A DNA stretch of 64,000 bases from Aurantiacibacter marinus (GCF_001021555.1 NZ_LDCP01000002.1:496001-560000); one strand, 5' to 3'; positions 10,565-20,311 are shown, numbered from the stretch's first letter. Numbers and translations are program-made. Notes: generated by a model from the letters alone, not told the origin.

Positions 10565-12202
10565 CTAATCCTCGCCTTCAGGCTGAGGTGGGCGCACCTC
10601 CCATTCGAGCAGGCGTGTGCCATTGGCTGGCACCATGACCTCAGCGATTCGCTGGCCGTCCTGCACCTGCTCCCGAATCCCGCGATATTCCCATTGGACC
10701 GGACTTCCCAGATTCACCCGCACAGTCACGGGGTGCGGGTTGGCGTTGGTCAGTTCTGCCGACATCGTGGTCCAGTTGGTACGCCATTCCTCGTTCGAGC
10801 GATCTGCGCCGGAGGTGCAGGTCGTAAACACCTGATTGCTGGATGAAAGCGTCAGTTCGACATCTTGGCCATTGGCAAAATCGCGCAAGGACGTTTGCCC
10901 GACGAGCAGTTCCTGACCGCGGCCACGCTCGAAAATCGTTACCTGGCCCGATGGCAGCGCGGCCCCGAGGCCGCTTTCTTCATTGTTGACGGTTTCGATA
11001 ACCAGCTGCGCCGGCGCCGGCTGAAAATTGGAATAGATGGGAAAACAGGTCGCGCGGTACGCAAGCGCTCCCTCAATGCCTTCCTCGCGCAAGAAGGCGA
11101 CCTGCTTCAACCCTTGCGCAGTCACATCGACCGGCACGGGGACACGGTATAACTTGAGATCGCCGAGATTTTCTTCGCCAGCCAATACAGGAGGTGGTGG
11201 AGGCGGCGGCGGAGGAGGAGGTGGTGCCATCATCATATCCGCCATCGTTGCGCGTTCCACTCGATTTCCCGTCACCACAATCGTTTGGCGATCCCTGTAA
11301 TCAGGAATTGGTGATCCTGCCGCCGTGCTGCCGAAGGGATAACAGGTCAGTTGCAAAGGCTGCGCAACTGGCGGCGCGGCCAGTTGCCGGAAATCACTTA
11401 CGACATTCAGCGTGCCTGCCACCGCCATCAGCTCTGCCCCCATAAAGCTCTGGCCATTGTCGTTCAGGATTGTCAGCCAGCTCGTCAGGTCAAAACGAAG
11501 GTCATCGGCATCACCGCCTTCATCCACGGTCGCGACATAGTTTGCTTCCCAATCGAAGCCCCATGCAAGGTAAGACAAGGTTACAGTATAGGTGCCGCCG
11601 CTTTCGTCCGCCGTATCAATTGTGAACACCGGATTGGCGGACAGGCCATCTGGAATGCCACCAAATGTCAGTCGCTCGGGCAAGCCGGAACAGCTCACTG
11701 CCTCATACCCGTCCCGCGTTTGCAGCACGAGACCGCCATCGGCGCGGGTTCGGACAATCGCATCATCGCTTGCGCTCGCGCCGGTCGCCGGATCAGTGCG
11801 GGTGATGGTCACGCGGTTGCCCAGCATTCCATTCACCAGCGCGGCAGGACTAAGCAGATCGGCGTTGCGGTTTTTCTCAATCGTGCCGCCCGGCAGGCCT
11901 GAGACAATGGCACTGACCGCCACCATTCCCTCTGCCACCCCATCAAAGCGAATTCGCGATTCGCCAGGAGGAAGCGTGACGGTGCGCGTTTCGCTGATCA
12001 TCGCAAAACCCTGCGGCCAATTCGGGTTCATTGGCTGACCCACGCCGCGGTTGGGGTCGCGGTAGACCGTCACGGCCAAGGCCTCTGGCGCAGAGGCTTC
12101 TACCGCGACACGGTCCTGCGCATGGGCAGGCACGCAAAGCGCTACCGTCGCCAAACCGGCGCTGGCGCAAAGCCATGCCGGCCGAAGGGAAAGAAGGCGC
12201 AC
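10565..12202 (-). CDS. Exported DUF4139-family protein with polyproline run (paralogue 2)
   Basis: 545 residues with a cleavable signal peptide (hydrophobic core near residues 11-25, AHA-Q cleavage site). The mature part is beta-rich and shares its pattern with the preceding gene (DPATG.., TLSYLAWGFDWEANYVA matching LTPGLGWSSDYVA), so the two are tandem paralogues. About residues 327-338 are 12 consecutive prolines after MMMA, preceding the part that aligns with the second half of the paralogue. Such a run normally needs EF-P for translation and probably forms a flexible linker. DUF4139 proteins have no established function in bacteria. The gene begins 10 bp after the stop of its paralogue, so they are one operon. 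Confidence 0.8.
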   Translation of the reverse strand: MRLLSLRPAWLCASAGLATVALCVPAHAQDRVAVEASAPEALAVTVYRDPNRGVGQPMNPNWPQGFAMISETRTVTLPPGESRIRFDGVAEGMVAVSAIVSGLPGGTIEKNRNADLLSPAALVNGMLGNRVTITRTDPATGASASDDAIVRTRADGGLVLQTRDGYEAVSCSGLPERLTFGGIPDGLSANPVFTIDTADESGGTYTVTLSYLAWGFDWEANYVATVDEGGDADDLRFDLTSWLTILNDNGQSFMGAELMAVAGTLNVVSDFRQLAAPPVAQPLQLTCYPFGSTAAGSPIPDYRDRQTIVVTGNRVERATMADMMMAPPPPPPPPPPPPVLAGEENLGDLKLYRVPVPVDVTAQGLKQVAFLREEGIEGALAYRATCFPIYSNFQPAPAQLVIETVNNEESGLGAALPSGQVTIFERGRGQELLVGQTSLRDFANGQDVELTLSSSNQVFTTCTSGADRSNEEWRTNWTTMSAELTNANPHPVTVRVNLGSPVQWEYRGIREQVQDGQRIAEVMVPANGTRLLEWEVRPPQPEGED

Positions 12203-12212
12203 CGCCCTCCCC

Positions 12213-13739
12213 TTAATATCGCGATTCGTAAGTTACGCGCACCACCCGCTCGCCATTGGCGGGCACGGTCACACGGTAAAGCCGGTTGCCGTAATTGACC
12301 TGCTCACCCTCGACATCCTCAGATGTCACGCGGAAATCGCGGCCCCACCAGCCACGGTCCAACCCGCCCTGCATCAGTTCGACCTCGACAGCCTCGGACT
12401 TCGCATTCGTGAAGGTATAACGCATGGTGGTGCGGTAATAATCGACGGTGCGGTCTACTTCGACTTCTCTGGTTAGCTCGCCATTTTCATACACGCGGTA
12501 TCGCGCGCTGCGCTCGTACTCACCGGGCGAAATAACCTGACGGCTTTCGACCTCGGCTTGCATGAAAACGTCAAACGCATCGCCTGTCCGCAGCGAAAGT
12601 GTGCTGCCCATCGGTGTGTGCCCGATGCCGTTTTCACCGATGAATTGCGGGCTACCCTGCGCGTCACGCTGATAGAAGCGCACTGTGCCAGCGGGCAAAG
12701 CATCGCCCAGGCCGCCCCCATTTTCAGCATTGGCACTGCTGGAGCTGAAACTGATCGCGCTGGACGCGGGACGGAAATCGCTATCGCTTTGCAGCCAGCT
12801 GCTACCGATCGAATATACGCGGCGAGCGGGAACGCCCTGCACGTCCATAAAGCTCACCTGTTTCGTCTGCGCATTCGCAATCGTTGTGCGGCCTTCGATT
12901 GGATAGAGATAGAAATCGCCTAGCCGCTCCCGCTCAGCAGTCTCGGTTCCGGGGCGCACAAGATCTGGACGCGGTCGACTGCCGCCTTGGTTCCCACCCT
13001 GACCGGGAGTTCCCGCCACCAGCAGCGTGTCTGCATTATGGAAAGTCGTGCCGGTATTGTTGATCAGCGTGACCCATCCCTGCATATCCACCGTACCGCG
13101 GTTTTCATCATACAAAGCTACGTAATCGGAAGACCAGCCAAGGCCGGGTGTGAGGTAGCGAATGGATGCGGGACGCGTACCGGAACGGTTGGAATTAAGT
13201 GTGACGGAAAGCGTAGGGCGAGAGCGCAAATTAGGCGGCACACCGTCAAAGATGACGCGCACCGGCAGGCCATCGTCGCGCAGCACCTCTATCCGGCTGC
13301 CTATGCGCACGACTACGCCGCCAGCAGTGGAGAGGACCTCGGCTTGCTCGCGCGTTTCTGTGCCGGTGGCAGGATTTGTGCGGACCAGCGTCACCATTTG
13401 TCCGATGGCCTTTTCCATCAGCTTTTGCGGGGTGAGCAGATCGAAATCGAAATTCTGTTCCACAATGGCGGTACCATCGGCGTTGAAGCTGAGTGTTTGG
13501 GGGCGAATTTGGGCAGATACATCGGGGAATTCGATGCGCGTGGTCCCGCGCCTGATGTCGAGCTGCCTGACATCCTGCACCAGCGCCAGATTGCCCTGAT
13601 ATATGGTTACTGCAACATCGCCTTGGGCGGTTTCCTCTGCGGAGGATTCCCCTTGCTGTGCGGCAGCGGGCAGCGCGAAGGCTGAAGCAGCCACCAAGCT
13701 CAAGAGCGGCAGGGCGGCGGCGAAAAGGCGCTTGGTCAT
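12213..13739 (-). CDS. Exported DUF4139-family protein (paralogue 1)
   Basis: 508 residues with a clear signal peptide (LLSLVAASAFALPAAA, cleavage after AAA near residue 27). The mature protein has a short N-terminal domain (VAVTIYQGNLALVQDVR) typical of DUF4140/DUF4139 proteins, and a C-terminal domain ending in RVTVPANGERVVRVTYESRY. It is probably periplasmic or outer-membrane associated; no lipobox is present. Function unknown. It is the first gene of a two-gene operon. An inverted repeat lies 31-47 bp before its start. Confidence 0.82.
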   Translation of the reverse strand: MTKRLFAAALPLLSLVAASAFALPAAAQQGESSAEETAQGDVAVTIYQGNLALVQDVRQLDIRRGTTRIEFPDVSAQIRPQTLSFNADGTAIVEQNFDFDLLTPQKLMEKAIGQMVTLVRTNPATGTETREQAEVLSTAGGVVVRIGSRIEVLRDDGLPVRVIFDGVPPNLRSRPTLSVTLNSNRSGTRPASIRYLTPGLGWSSDYVALYDENRGTVDMQGWVTLINNTGTTFHNADTLLVAGTPGQGGNQGGSRPRPDLVRPGTETAERERLGDFYLYPIEGRTTIANAQTKQVSFMDVQGVPARRVYSIGSSWLQSDSDFRPASSAISFSSSSANAENGGGLGDALPAGTVRFYQRDAQGSPQFIGENGIGHTPMGSTLSLRTGDAFDVFMQAEVESRQVISPGEYERSARYRVYENGELTREVEVDRTVDYYRTTMRYTFTNAKSEAVEVELMQGGLDRGWWGRDFRVTSEDVEGEQVNYGNRLYRVTVPANGERVVRVTYESRY

Positions 13740-13769
13740 GACAATTGTCCCTCACTCAAAGACTTGCTC

Positions 13770-13786
13770 GTGATATAAAGTATCAC
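13770..13786. promoter_or_regulatory. Inverted repeat upstream of the DUF4139 operon
   Basis: GTGATA-TAAAG-TATCAC, a 6-bp perfect inverted repeat, lies 31-47 bp before the start of the first DUF4139 gene. Position and symmetry suit an operator overlapping a promoter, but no regulator is assigned. Confidence 0.35.
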
Positions 13787-13889
13787 GTCCTGTACGGCGC
13801 ATGAACACAACTTGTTGAAGTGTTTGTGAAGTAAGGTTGCCTTACAGGCAATCGCCTTGCGCTACGCGGCCACGACAAAGACCTGGAGG

Positions 13890-16358
13890 CTATTGCCGCG
13901 ATGCGGATTGCCGCAGCACATTGCCCACTTTTTCGCCAATCTGCTTCACGCTGAATGGCTTGGCGATGAAATGCATATTCTCGATGTCGATCTCGCTGCG
14001 GAGCTGTTCTTCAGCATAGCCGGACATGAACAGGATCGGCAAACGCGGCCGAAGCTTGCGAATTTCTTTTGCCATGGCTGGGCCATCCATGCTCGGCATG
14101 ACAACATCGCTCAGCACCAGATCGAAGCGGTCTGGCTCTTTCTGCAAAGCTTCCAGTCCCTCGTCGCCATCCGTGGCTGTGACAATGGTGTAACCCTGCC
14201 TCGCCAAAGCTCGCTCTGCCACAGCGCGCACCATGTCTTCATCCTCGACCAGCAGGATTGTTCCGCCACCAGACCATTCACGGACCTGCTCTTCGGGTTC
14301 GGTCCGGGCCTTATCCTCCTCAGTCAATTCGTGAACCGGCAAGTAGATCGTAAATCGCGCGCCTTTGACTTTGCCATCGGCGCCCTTCGCATTGCTTGCA
14401 AAGATGAAGCCGCCCGACTGTTTGACGATTCCGTATACCGTGGACAAGCCAAGACCGGTGCCTTTGCCCTGCTCCTTCGTGGTGAAGAAGGGTTCGAAAA
14501 TCTTGCCCAGCACCTCTTGCGGGATGCCGCCGCCGGTATCCTCTGCGATCAGCACCGTGTAATCGCCCGCAGGGATGATTTCGCTTCCCATACGGCGAAT
14601 GTCCTTCGCCTCCACACGGCGCGTGGCGAAGGCAAGCGTGCCAGTTGCCACTTCGCCGCCGCCTGCCGACTGGATGGCATCGCGGGCGTTGACTGCCAGA
14701 TTGATGATGACTTGCTCCAGCTGGCGCGGATCGGCCCGGACAAGGCCCAGATCGCGGTCATGCCGCACCTTCAACGTGATTTTCGCACCGAGCAGGCGTT
14801 TGAGCAGCTGGCTGACTTCGGAGATAATATCCGGCAGTTGCAGGATTTCCGGCTGCAAGGTTTGCTGGCGGCTGAAGGCAAGCAATTGCCGCGTCAGGCT
14901 GGCTGCACGGTTGGAGTTCGCCTTGATCTGCTGGATATCGTCGTAATCGCTATCGCCGGGCGTGTGCCGCAGCAGCATGAGATCGCAATAACCGATAATC
15001 GCGGTGAGCACATTGTTGAAATCATGCGCCACGCCCCCTGCAAGCTGTCCCACAGCCTGCATCTTGGTGGCCTGCGCCACTTGCCGTTTGAGCCGCGCCT
15101 CTTCCGTTGTGTCCGCCAGACTAAGCAGGACTGCTGCCTCTCCCAAACCGCGCACACCAGCCAGACCCAGGCTGACAGGTTCGTCCGGATCGCTCCGCAG
15201 ACGCACGGCAATATCGCCTGAACTGGCAGGGCCTTGGCCATGACGTCGCACAGCATCTGATATCGCTGCCTTGTCACGCGCCACCACAACGTCACCCGGA
15301 TAGGGCGGCAGATCGCTTTTGCCGATACCGGCCGCACGGCGAAAAGCCGGGTTCGCGTAAATAAAATGCCCGTCGCGGTCTGTCGTCGCCAGCCCTAGCG
15401 GCAATTGCTCCAGCAACCCTTCAAGCTGGACCGCCTGACCTTTGACATCGCCGGTTGCCGCGCCGCCAATGCCGACACCTGCATCGATCAGCAACATCAG
15501 CGATGGGGCTTCGGCTGCAGCTTTGCCCGGTATACGCTCACGCGCGGCTTCCTCTGGATCGACCAATGGCACCTGCACCAAAGTTTGCGGGCTGCCTTTC
15601 TTGCCTTCGCGTGCAAAATATATCCGCTCACGCTCATCGGAACGAAGCAACTGCACGAATTCCTGCCCGGTCATGCGTGCCGCTTCATCGCCAAAAGCGC
15701 GGCGGGCCAACGCCGCATTTCCAGCACGGATCGTACCATCAGGAGATACCATCGCGACGGTGATCCCTGCCGCGCCCATGACTTGGCCGAACATGCCGGT
15801 AATGTGTTTGGCAATTGCGACAACCGGTTCGCTGCGGACTACCGGAGCAAAGCGCCAGATAAGGTATTCATCCGCCTGGCCAGCGCGCACCGCGCTTGCA
15901 TTCCAGCTTTGATCCTCATCCGCAATGGTGACTGTTTCGCCTTTTCCATCGCGCCAAACCGCCCGCGCCAGCCGGGCCAGCTGGTCTGCGCTGAAACCGT
16001 CTACCGGAAGGCTTGGCGGGCCATTGTTGGACCCGAACCAAAGTTCAAACGCAGAGTTTGCACACACAAGCCGATTGGCCCTGTCTGTAATCGCTATGGC
16101 AAGATCCCGCTGCTCGATCGCAGCGACAGTAACCGCCCAGTCGGGCGCATCGGACTGCATCGAAGCAGGACCTTTGGCTGGCAGGCGCCCGGCGATAAAG
16201 GCAATCATGCCCAGCACGACCAATCCGCCGGCGTAGGCAAGCGACGCGCCCGCGCTTTGAGTGGCATATTGTACCAGCGCCACGCTGGCGAGCACGGCGG
16301 CGGCCACGGCCAGGCCGTCCACCAGTCTGCGGGATTGTTGCAAATGCGCCAAATTCAT
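13890..16358 (-). CDS. cckA: Hybrid sensor histidine kinase CckA (cell-cycle phosphorelay)
   Basis: 822 residues. Two membrane helices lie at about 13-32 and 39-58. PAS-like regions follow (about 80-200, 200-280 and 315-430). The H-box HDFNNVLTAIIGYCDLMLL near residue 445 carries the phospho-accepting His. N-box (INLAVNARDAIQ), G1 and G2 (GTGLGLSTVYG) boxes are intact. A C-terminal receiver domain starts at LLVEDEDMVRAV, with the acceptor Asp in DLVLSDVVMPSMDG. HDFNN with this layout is characteristic of CckA, which phosphorylates ChpT and then CtrA and CpdR in alphaproteobacteria. Kinase and phosphatase activities are both expected. It stands alone on the minus strand. The family call is strong; regulation of CtrA here is by homology. 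Confidence 0.93.
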   Translation of the reverse strand: MNLAHLQQSRRLVDGLAVAAAVLASVALVQYATQSAGASLAYAGGLVVLGMIAFIAGRLPAKGPASMQSDAPDWAVTVAAIEQRDLAIAITDRANRLVCANSAFELWFGSNNGPPSLPVDGFSADQLARLARAVWRDGKGETVTIADEDQSWNASAVRAGQADEYLIWRFAPVVRSEPVVAIAKHITGMFGQVMGAAGITVAMVSPDGTIRAGNAALARRAFGDEAARMTGQEFVQLLRSDERERIYFAREGKKGSPQTLVQVPLVDPEEAARERIPGKAAAEAPSLMLLIDAGVGIGGAATGDVKGQAVQLEGLLEQLPLGLATTDRDGHFIYANPAFRRAAGIGKSDLPPYPGDVVVARDKAAISDAVRRHGQGPASSGDIAVRLRSDPDEPVSLGLAGVRGLGEAAVLLSLADTTEEARLKRQVAQATKMQAVGQLAGGVAHDFNNVLTAIIGYCDLMLLRHTPGDSDYDDIQQIKANSNRAASLTRQLLAFSRQQTLQPEILQLPDIISEVSQLLKRLLGAKITLKVRHDRDLGLVRADPRQLEQVIINLAVNARDAIQSAGGGEVATGTLAFATRRVEAKDIRRMGSEIIPAGDYTVLIAEDTGGGIPQEVLGKIFEPFFTTKEQGKGTGLGLSTVYGIVKQSGGFIFASNAKGADGKVKGARFTIYLPVHELTEEDKARTEPEEQVREWSGGGTILLVEDEDMVRAVAERALARQGYTIVTATDGDEGLEALQKEPDRFDLVLSDVVMPSMDGPAMAKEIRKLRPRLPILFMSGYAEEQLRSEIDIENMHFIAKPFSVKQIGEKVGNVLRQSASRQ

Positions 16359-16414
16359 GCCGCCCGTTTAGAGTCCAGACCGCGCACTCGCAACGGCCAT
16401 GACGTAGCTTTCGA

Positions 16415-16993
16415 TTATTGCCGTGTGCTCGTCGGCACGCCGAGGACTTTCCCGTTCCCCGGTCGCCGCGACCATCGGCGTGCGACCATGAACCGCCAAA
16501 GGAAGCCGGCGAACAAATAGCCGATGGCGGCGGTCACAACGGACAGCACGACAAAACCAAACGCCGTGACACCGGCAGTTTCGAGCCACCAGCCAAATTC
16601 GACCCACCAGCCTTGCTCCATCGCAGCCTTGGCAGTTCCGAAAGTTTCGGGATCGACCTTCAGCGTAAATCGCCCGACTTTATTGGCCACTACCAACCAG
16701 AAAGGCACGGTGAAAGGGTTCGTCACGAAAGTGATAACAGCGGCAACCGGCACATTTGCGCGCGCCGGAAGTGCCAGGAAGGCGGCGAGAAAAATCTGGC
16801 CCAGAGGAATAATAAAGGCCGCAAACAAGCCTAACGCCACGCCGCGCGGGACAGAGCGGCGAGTAAATCGCCAGAGTTCCGACCGGCCAAAGCGATGGGC
16901 AATAGGCGCAAGCCAGCGATTACGCTCCATATCGGAACGCTTCGGCATTTTCGGCATGCGTGCCGAAAACCAATTGATCGCTTTCTTAACCAT
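16415..16993 (-). CDS. DUF2062 inner-membrane protein
   Basis: 192 residues. The motif SVPRGVALGLFAAFIIPLGQ at about 47-66 and FVTNPFTVPFWLVVANKVG at about 89-107 are typical of DUF2062. About three membrane segments are visible. The N-terminus is basic (KRSDMERNRWLAPIAHRFGR). Function is not established. The gene ends 57 bp from the cckA start and has the same strand, so co-transcription is possible. Confidence 0.8.
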   Translation of the reverse strand: MVKKAINWFSARMPKMPKRSDMERNRWLAPIAHRFGRSELWRFTRRSVPRGVALGLFAAFIIPLGQIFLAAFLALPARANVPVAAVITFVTNPFTVPFWLVVANKVGRFTLKVDPETFGTAKAAMEQGWWVEFGWWLETAGVTAFGFVVLSVVTAAIGYLFAGFLWRFMVARRWSRRPGNGKVLGVPTSTRQ

Positions 16994-17131
16994 GATTCTA
17001 TGTGCGGTCTCTACACCTTCAGCGCCAGCCTGTAACGTGGTGATAGACGAGCAGATAACAATGTCAGCTTAACGACAAACAGGAACATTGGGGCACGGTG
17101 GTCACAATATCCCGTCGGCGCGTCTTTTGTA

Positions 17132-17614
17132 TCAGCCTTTGTCGCGCATCAGCCGCGCTTTATCGCGCTTCCAATCACGGTCCTTGATTGTTGCGCGCTT
17201 GTCATGGGACTGCTTGCCCTTCGCGAGTGCCAGTTCGATTTTCGCCCGGCCTTTGCTGTTGAAATACACGGACAGCGGCACCAGCGTCATGCCCTTGCGC
17301 TCCACCGCGCCTAGCATCTTGTTGATTTCCCGCTCATGCAGCAGCAGCTTGCGCGGACGCTTGGGTTCATGATTGTTGCGGTTGCCGTGGCTGAATTCCG
17401 GGATGTTCGCGTTGATCAGCATCACCTGTCCACCGCGCACTTCGGCATAGCTTTCTGCAATCGTGCCTTCACCGCCGCGCAGCGCCTTCACCTCGGTCCC
17501 TTGCAGGGCCAGCCCCGCCTCGAAAGTTTCCTCGATATAGTAGTTGAACCGCGCGCGCCGGTTTTCGGCGACGACTTTCTGCTTGTCGAACGGGGCGGGT
17601 TTAGGGCGTGCCAT
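17132..17614 (-). CDS. smpB: SsrA-binding protein SmpB
   Basis: 160 residues, normal length. SmpB binds tmRNA and brings it to stalled ribosomes for trans-translation. The conserved start [30 protein letters not shown], the middle ([12 protein letters not shown]) and the basic C-tail ([21 protein letters not shown]), which enters the mRNA channel, are all present. The dapA/smpB neighbourhood is commonly conserved in this group; here two lipoprotein genes lie between them. Confidence 0.96.
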   Translation of the reverse strand: MARPKPAPFDKQKVVAENRRARFNYYIEETFEAGLALQGTEVKALRGGEGTIAESYAEVRGGQVMLINANIPEFSHGNRNNHEPKRPRKLLLHEREINKMLGAVERKGMTLVPLSVYFNSKGRAKIELALAKGKQSHDKRATIKDRDWKRDKARLMRDKG

Positions 17615-17671
17615 GATGCAGGCGATGTAGGCATTGTCGCGCCCAAAGCAAACCCGCTTTGCGTCATCGGC

Positions 17672-18091
17672 CTAGTTTACGACAATCGTGCCTTTCATCC
17701 CGAGCGCGCTGTGGCCCAGATGTGTGCAATCGACGTCGTATGTGCCCGCTACCGGCACCAGGAAAATCGATACGCCCCGCCCGCCGCGCAGTTCAATCAG
17801 CCCATTGCGCACAAGATCGGCATCTTCTGCGCGAATCTGCGCTGCGGCAAAAAATTCGGCCGCCGCGAAGTTGTGGCCACTGTCAGATACATTGGTGAAC
17901 ACCAGCTCCACCGGCACTCCCGCTGCAAGTTGTAGATTCCGCGGTTCAAAATCAAAACTGCTGAGGGAGACTTCAGCCCGCTGCACAGCGGAGAAATCGG
18001 TCGAGACAGCAGCAATCTGCGGCTCGATGGGCCGTGTGCTGACGCAGCCTGCCATCAGGAGAGCGAGCGGGAGGAGAGCATAGCGTTTCAT
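17672..18091 (-). CDS. Cupredoxin-like copper-binding lipoprotein
   Basis: 139 residues. The signal peptide ends in the lipobox LMAGC, so the mature protein is lipid-anchored. The rest is a plastocyanin-like beta sandwich. Candidate type 1 copper ligands are His in SGHNFAA, then Cys, His and Met in DCTHLGHSALGMKG, the usual His...Cys-x-x-His...Met order with one extra His. Role is likely periplasmic electron transfer or copper handling; no partner oxidase is adjacent. It sits between the DUF885 gene and smpB on the same strand. Confidence 0.75.
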   Translation of the reverse strand: MKRYALLPLALLMAGCVSTRPIEPQIAAVSTDFSAVQRAEVSLSSFDFEPRNLQLAAGVPVELVFTNVSDSGHNFAAAEFFAAAQIRAEDADLVRNGLIELRGGRGVSIFLVPVAGTYDVDCTHLGHSALGMKGTIVVN

Positions 18092-18131
18092 ATCCTCTAA
18101 ACGCTCTTCCCCCGCATTGGGTCCTCCCGCC

Positions 18132-19433
18132 TTACATCAAATCCTCAGGGAGCGTCGGCGTGTTGAGAATGGCGATAAAGCGCTGCCAGCGCGCTTCACT
18201 ACTTTCGCCAGCGGCCTCGACCGCATTGCCAACGATTTCTTCGCCCAGCCCGTAATTGATCACATAGCTGCGATAGGCGTCCATGAAGCGCAATGATTGC
18301 TCGGCGCGCTCGCGGCTTTGCAAGCGGTAGCGCATCGACGCCTCGATCACTTCTTCCCGCGTCATTGTCTGATCGAGATAGGCGGCGGCGAGCGTGTAGT
18401 AGGCGCCGGAGAGATCGCCCGTAGCTTCCCGCAGTTCGTAATAGGCTTCCAGGTCGCTCGCATCGATCCCCGCCAGCGGAGCAAGCACATCGCGCTCATA
18501 TTCCAGCTGGCTCGTTCCGGGGAATGCCAGCTTCACGCCGTATTCGGCGCTGCCTTCGGAAATGATTGCGCGCGGACTGTAAAGCGGCAGCAACGTGTAT
18601 TCGATCTGGCCCATGGCATTCACCCGGTCCCGCTCGATTAGTGTCGAATAGACGTGGTGGCCCGGATAGGCTTCGTGGCAGCCGACATCCACGGCGCGGT
18701 CCAGCCGGGTTGGCAGATCGGTATTGATCTCGATCACCGAGTGATAATCACCCTGATAATAATTGAACCCGCCCCACGGCTTGTCTGTCACCAGACTGAG
18801 TGTGAAATTTTCACTTTCGGGCAGCGGAATATGCGGCAAGGTGCGCGCACGGCATTCGGCCACGGCAGCGTCGATTACGGCGCGCAAGCGGTCGTTTGGG
18901 ATGATGAAACGATCCTGAAAGGCATTCAGCCGTTCGTTCAGCGGGCCATCGCTGGCATCGCCGGGCACCAATTCCTCAATCCGTTCAAGCACCGGGTCAA
19001 GCGTGGTCAGGTCGATGAGTTCAGGCCGAACACCAAACAGGCCCTCTGCCTCATCCTGAAAAGAGATTTGCTCCCCGCGCAGCATCCGCAGCCGGACCTT
19101 CGCGGAATTCAGCATGGCACGAAGATACCGGACCCGCTCCGCCTCAACACTGCCCGCCGCTACCGGCAACGAGCGCAGCGTTGCATCAAGCGCGAATACC
19201 CGCGCCTGAAGTACGGGCAGCGACACATTGTCATCCTCCGCCGCGGCAACCGCCGCCAGATCTTCCGGCCCGTAATAGGCATCGACATAGCCGGGGTCTT
19301 TCTCCCCAATAGCCAGCTGCACACTGAGATATTGCCGCGCCAGATCGTCCAGCGCAGGCGGAGGGACGTTGGGCATTGTGGAGCAGGATGCGAGCGCGAG
19401 GGCTGTTGCTGCGAGAATGCAATTCTTGATCAT
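18132..19433 (-). CDS. DUF885 lipoprotein, putative zinc metallopeptidase
   Basis: 433 residues from the ATG at 19433, which overlaps the dapA stop as ATGA. A longer frame running into dapA is not the gene. The signal peptide ends in the lipobox LALASC. DUF885 proteins carry an HExxPGHH-like motif; here it is HEAYPGHH near residues 261-268, with EGSAEYG downstream giving a likely third zinc ligand. It is probably a periplasmic peptidase or carboxypeptidase of unknown substrate. Tight coupling to dapA suggests shared expression. Confidence 0.8.
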   Translation of the reverse strand: MIKNCILAATALALASCSTMPNVPPPALDDLARQYLSVQLAIGEKDPGYVDAYYGPEDLAAVAAAEDDNVSLPVLQARVFALDATLRSLPVAAGSVEAERVRYLRAMLNSAKVRLRMLRGEQISFQDEAEGLFGVRPELIDLTTLDPVLERIEELVPGDASDGPLNERLNAFQDRFIIPNDRLRAVIDAAVAECRARTLPHIPLPESENFTLSLVTDKPWGGFNYYQGDYHSVIEINTDLPTRLDRAVDVGCHEAYPGHHVYSTLIERDRVNAMGQIEYTLLPLYSPRAIISEGSAEYGVKLAFPGTSQLEYERDVLAPLAGIDASDLEAYYELREATGDLSGAYYTLAAAYLDQTMTREEVIEASMRYRLQSRERAEQSLRFMDAYRSYVINYGLGEEIVGNAVEAAGESSEARWQRFIAILNTPTLPEDLM

Positions 19434-20311
19434 ACGGTAACTCCTGCAAATTCCATCGCCGCATCCACCGCCGCTTTCGCAGCGTCGGAGCATTCGACAA
19501 TCGGCATCCGCACATCGGGGGCGAACCAGTCGAACAGCTTGCTCAAGCCATATTTCGCCGGCGCTGGCGAGGCATCGGAGAACATCGCCCTGTGCAGCGG
19601 GTAGAGCTTTTCGTTGATCTCCCGCGCGGCGGCGAAATCGCCCGATGCAGCGGCGGCGTGGAACTCCGCGCACAGCTTTGGCGCGACATTGGCGGTCACC
19701 GAAATGCAGCCCACCTGCCCCATCGCATATCCGCCCAGCACCAGCGGATCATCGCCCGAAAGCTGGCACAGCGCAGGCGCGCCCATGCGGTGGGTGACGA
19801 CGCGGGAGAGGTCTCCGCTCGCATCCTTCAGCGCCACGATCTTTTCAGGAAAGCGGCGGTGCAGTTCCACCACCGTCTCCGGCAAAATGTCAGTCACCGT
19901 GCGGCCAGGCACATTATACAGCACAATCGGCAGATCGGTGCGCTCCGCCAGATAGCTGAAATGTGCGAGCAAACCGGCTTGCGAAGGGCGGTTATAATAT
20001 GGCGCGACCAGCAGCAGCGCGTCTGCGCCCGCGATCTGCGCCTCCTTCGCGTGCCACAGCGCGGTGCGCGTGTCGTTGGAGCCTGCGCCAGCTATCACCG
20101 GCACGCGGCCCGCGGCCTGCTCTGCGCAAACGGCGATCACCCTGTGATGCTCGTCATTGTCCAGCGTGGCGCTCTCGCCAGTTGTGCCGCATGGCACCAG
20201 ACCGCTGGTGCCGTTGTCGATTTGCCAGTCGATGAATTGCCGATAGGCGCTCTCATCGAACGCTTCACCGCGAAACGGAGTCGCCAGGGCCGGAATTGAA
20301 CCAGAGAACAT
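19430..20311 (-). CDS. dapA: 4-hydroxy-tetrahydrodipicolinate synthase
   Basis: 293 residues, normal length. It condenses pyruvate with aspartate semialdehyde, the first step toward lysine and meso-diaminopimelate for peptidoglycan. Visible features are the early PALATPF, GTTGESATL with active-site Thr residues, YYNRPSQ, the catalytic Tyr in LPIVLYNVPGRT and the Schiff-base Lys in KIVALKDASGD. The stop overlaps the start of the DUF885 lipoprotein by 4 bp. It is divergent from the lytic transglycosylase gene across about 120 bp. Confidence 0.96.
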   Translation of the reverse strand: MFSGSIPALATPFRGEAFDESAYRQFIDWQIDNGTSGLVPCGTTGESATLDNDEHHRVIAVCAEQAAGRVPVIAGAGSNDTRTALWHAKEAQIAGADALLLVAPYYNRPSQAGLLAHFSYLAERTDLPIVLYNVPGRTVTDILPETVVELHRRFPEKIVALKDASGDLSRVVTHRMGAPALCQLSGDDPLVLGGYAMGQVGCISVTANVAPKLCAEFHAAAASGDFAAAREINEKLYPLHRAMFSDASPAPAKYGLSKLFDWFAPDVRMPIVECSDAAKAAVDAAMEFAGVTV

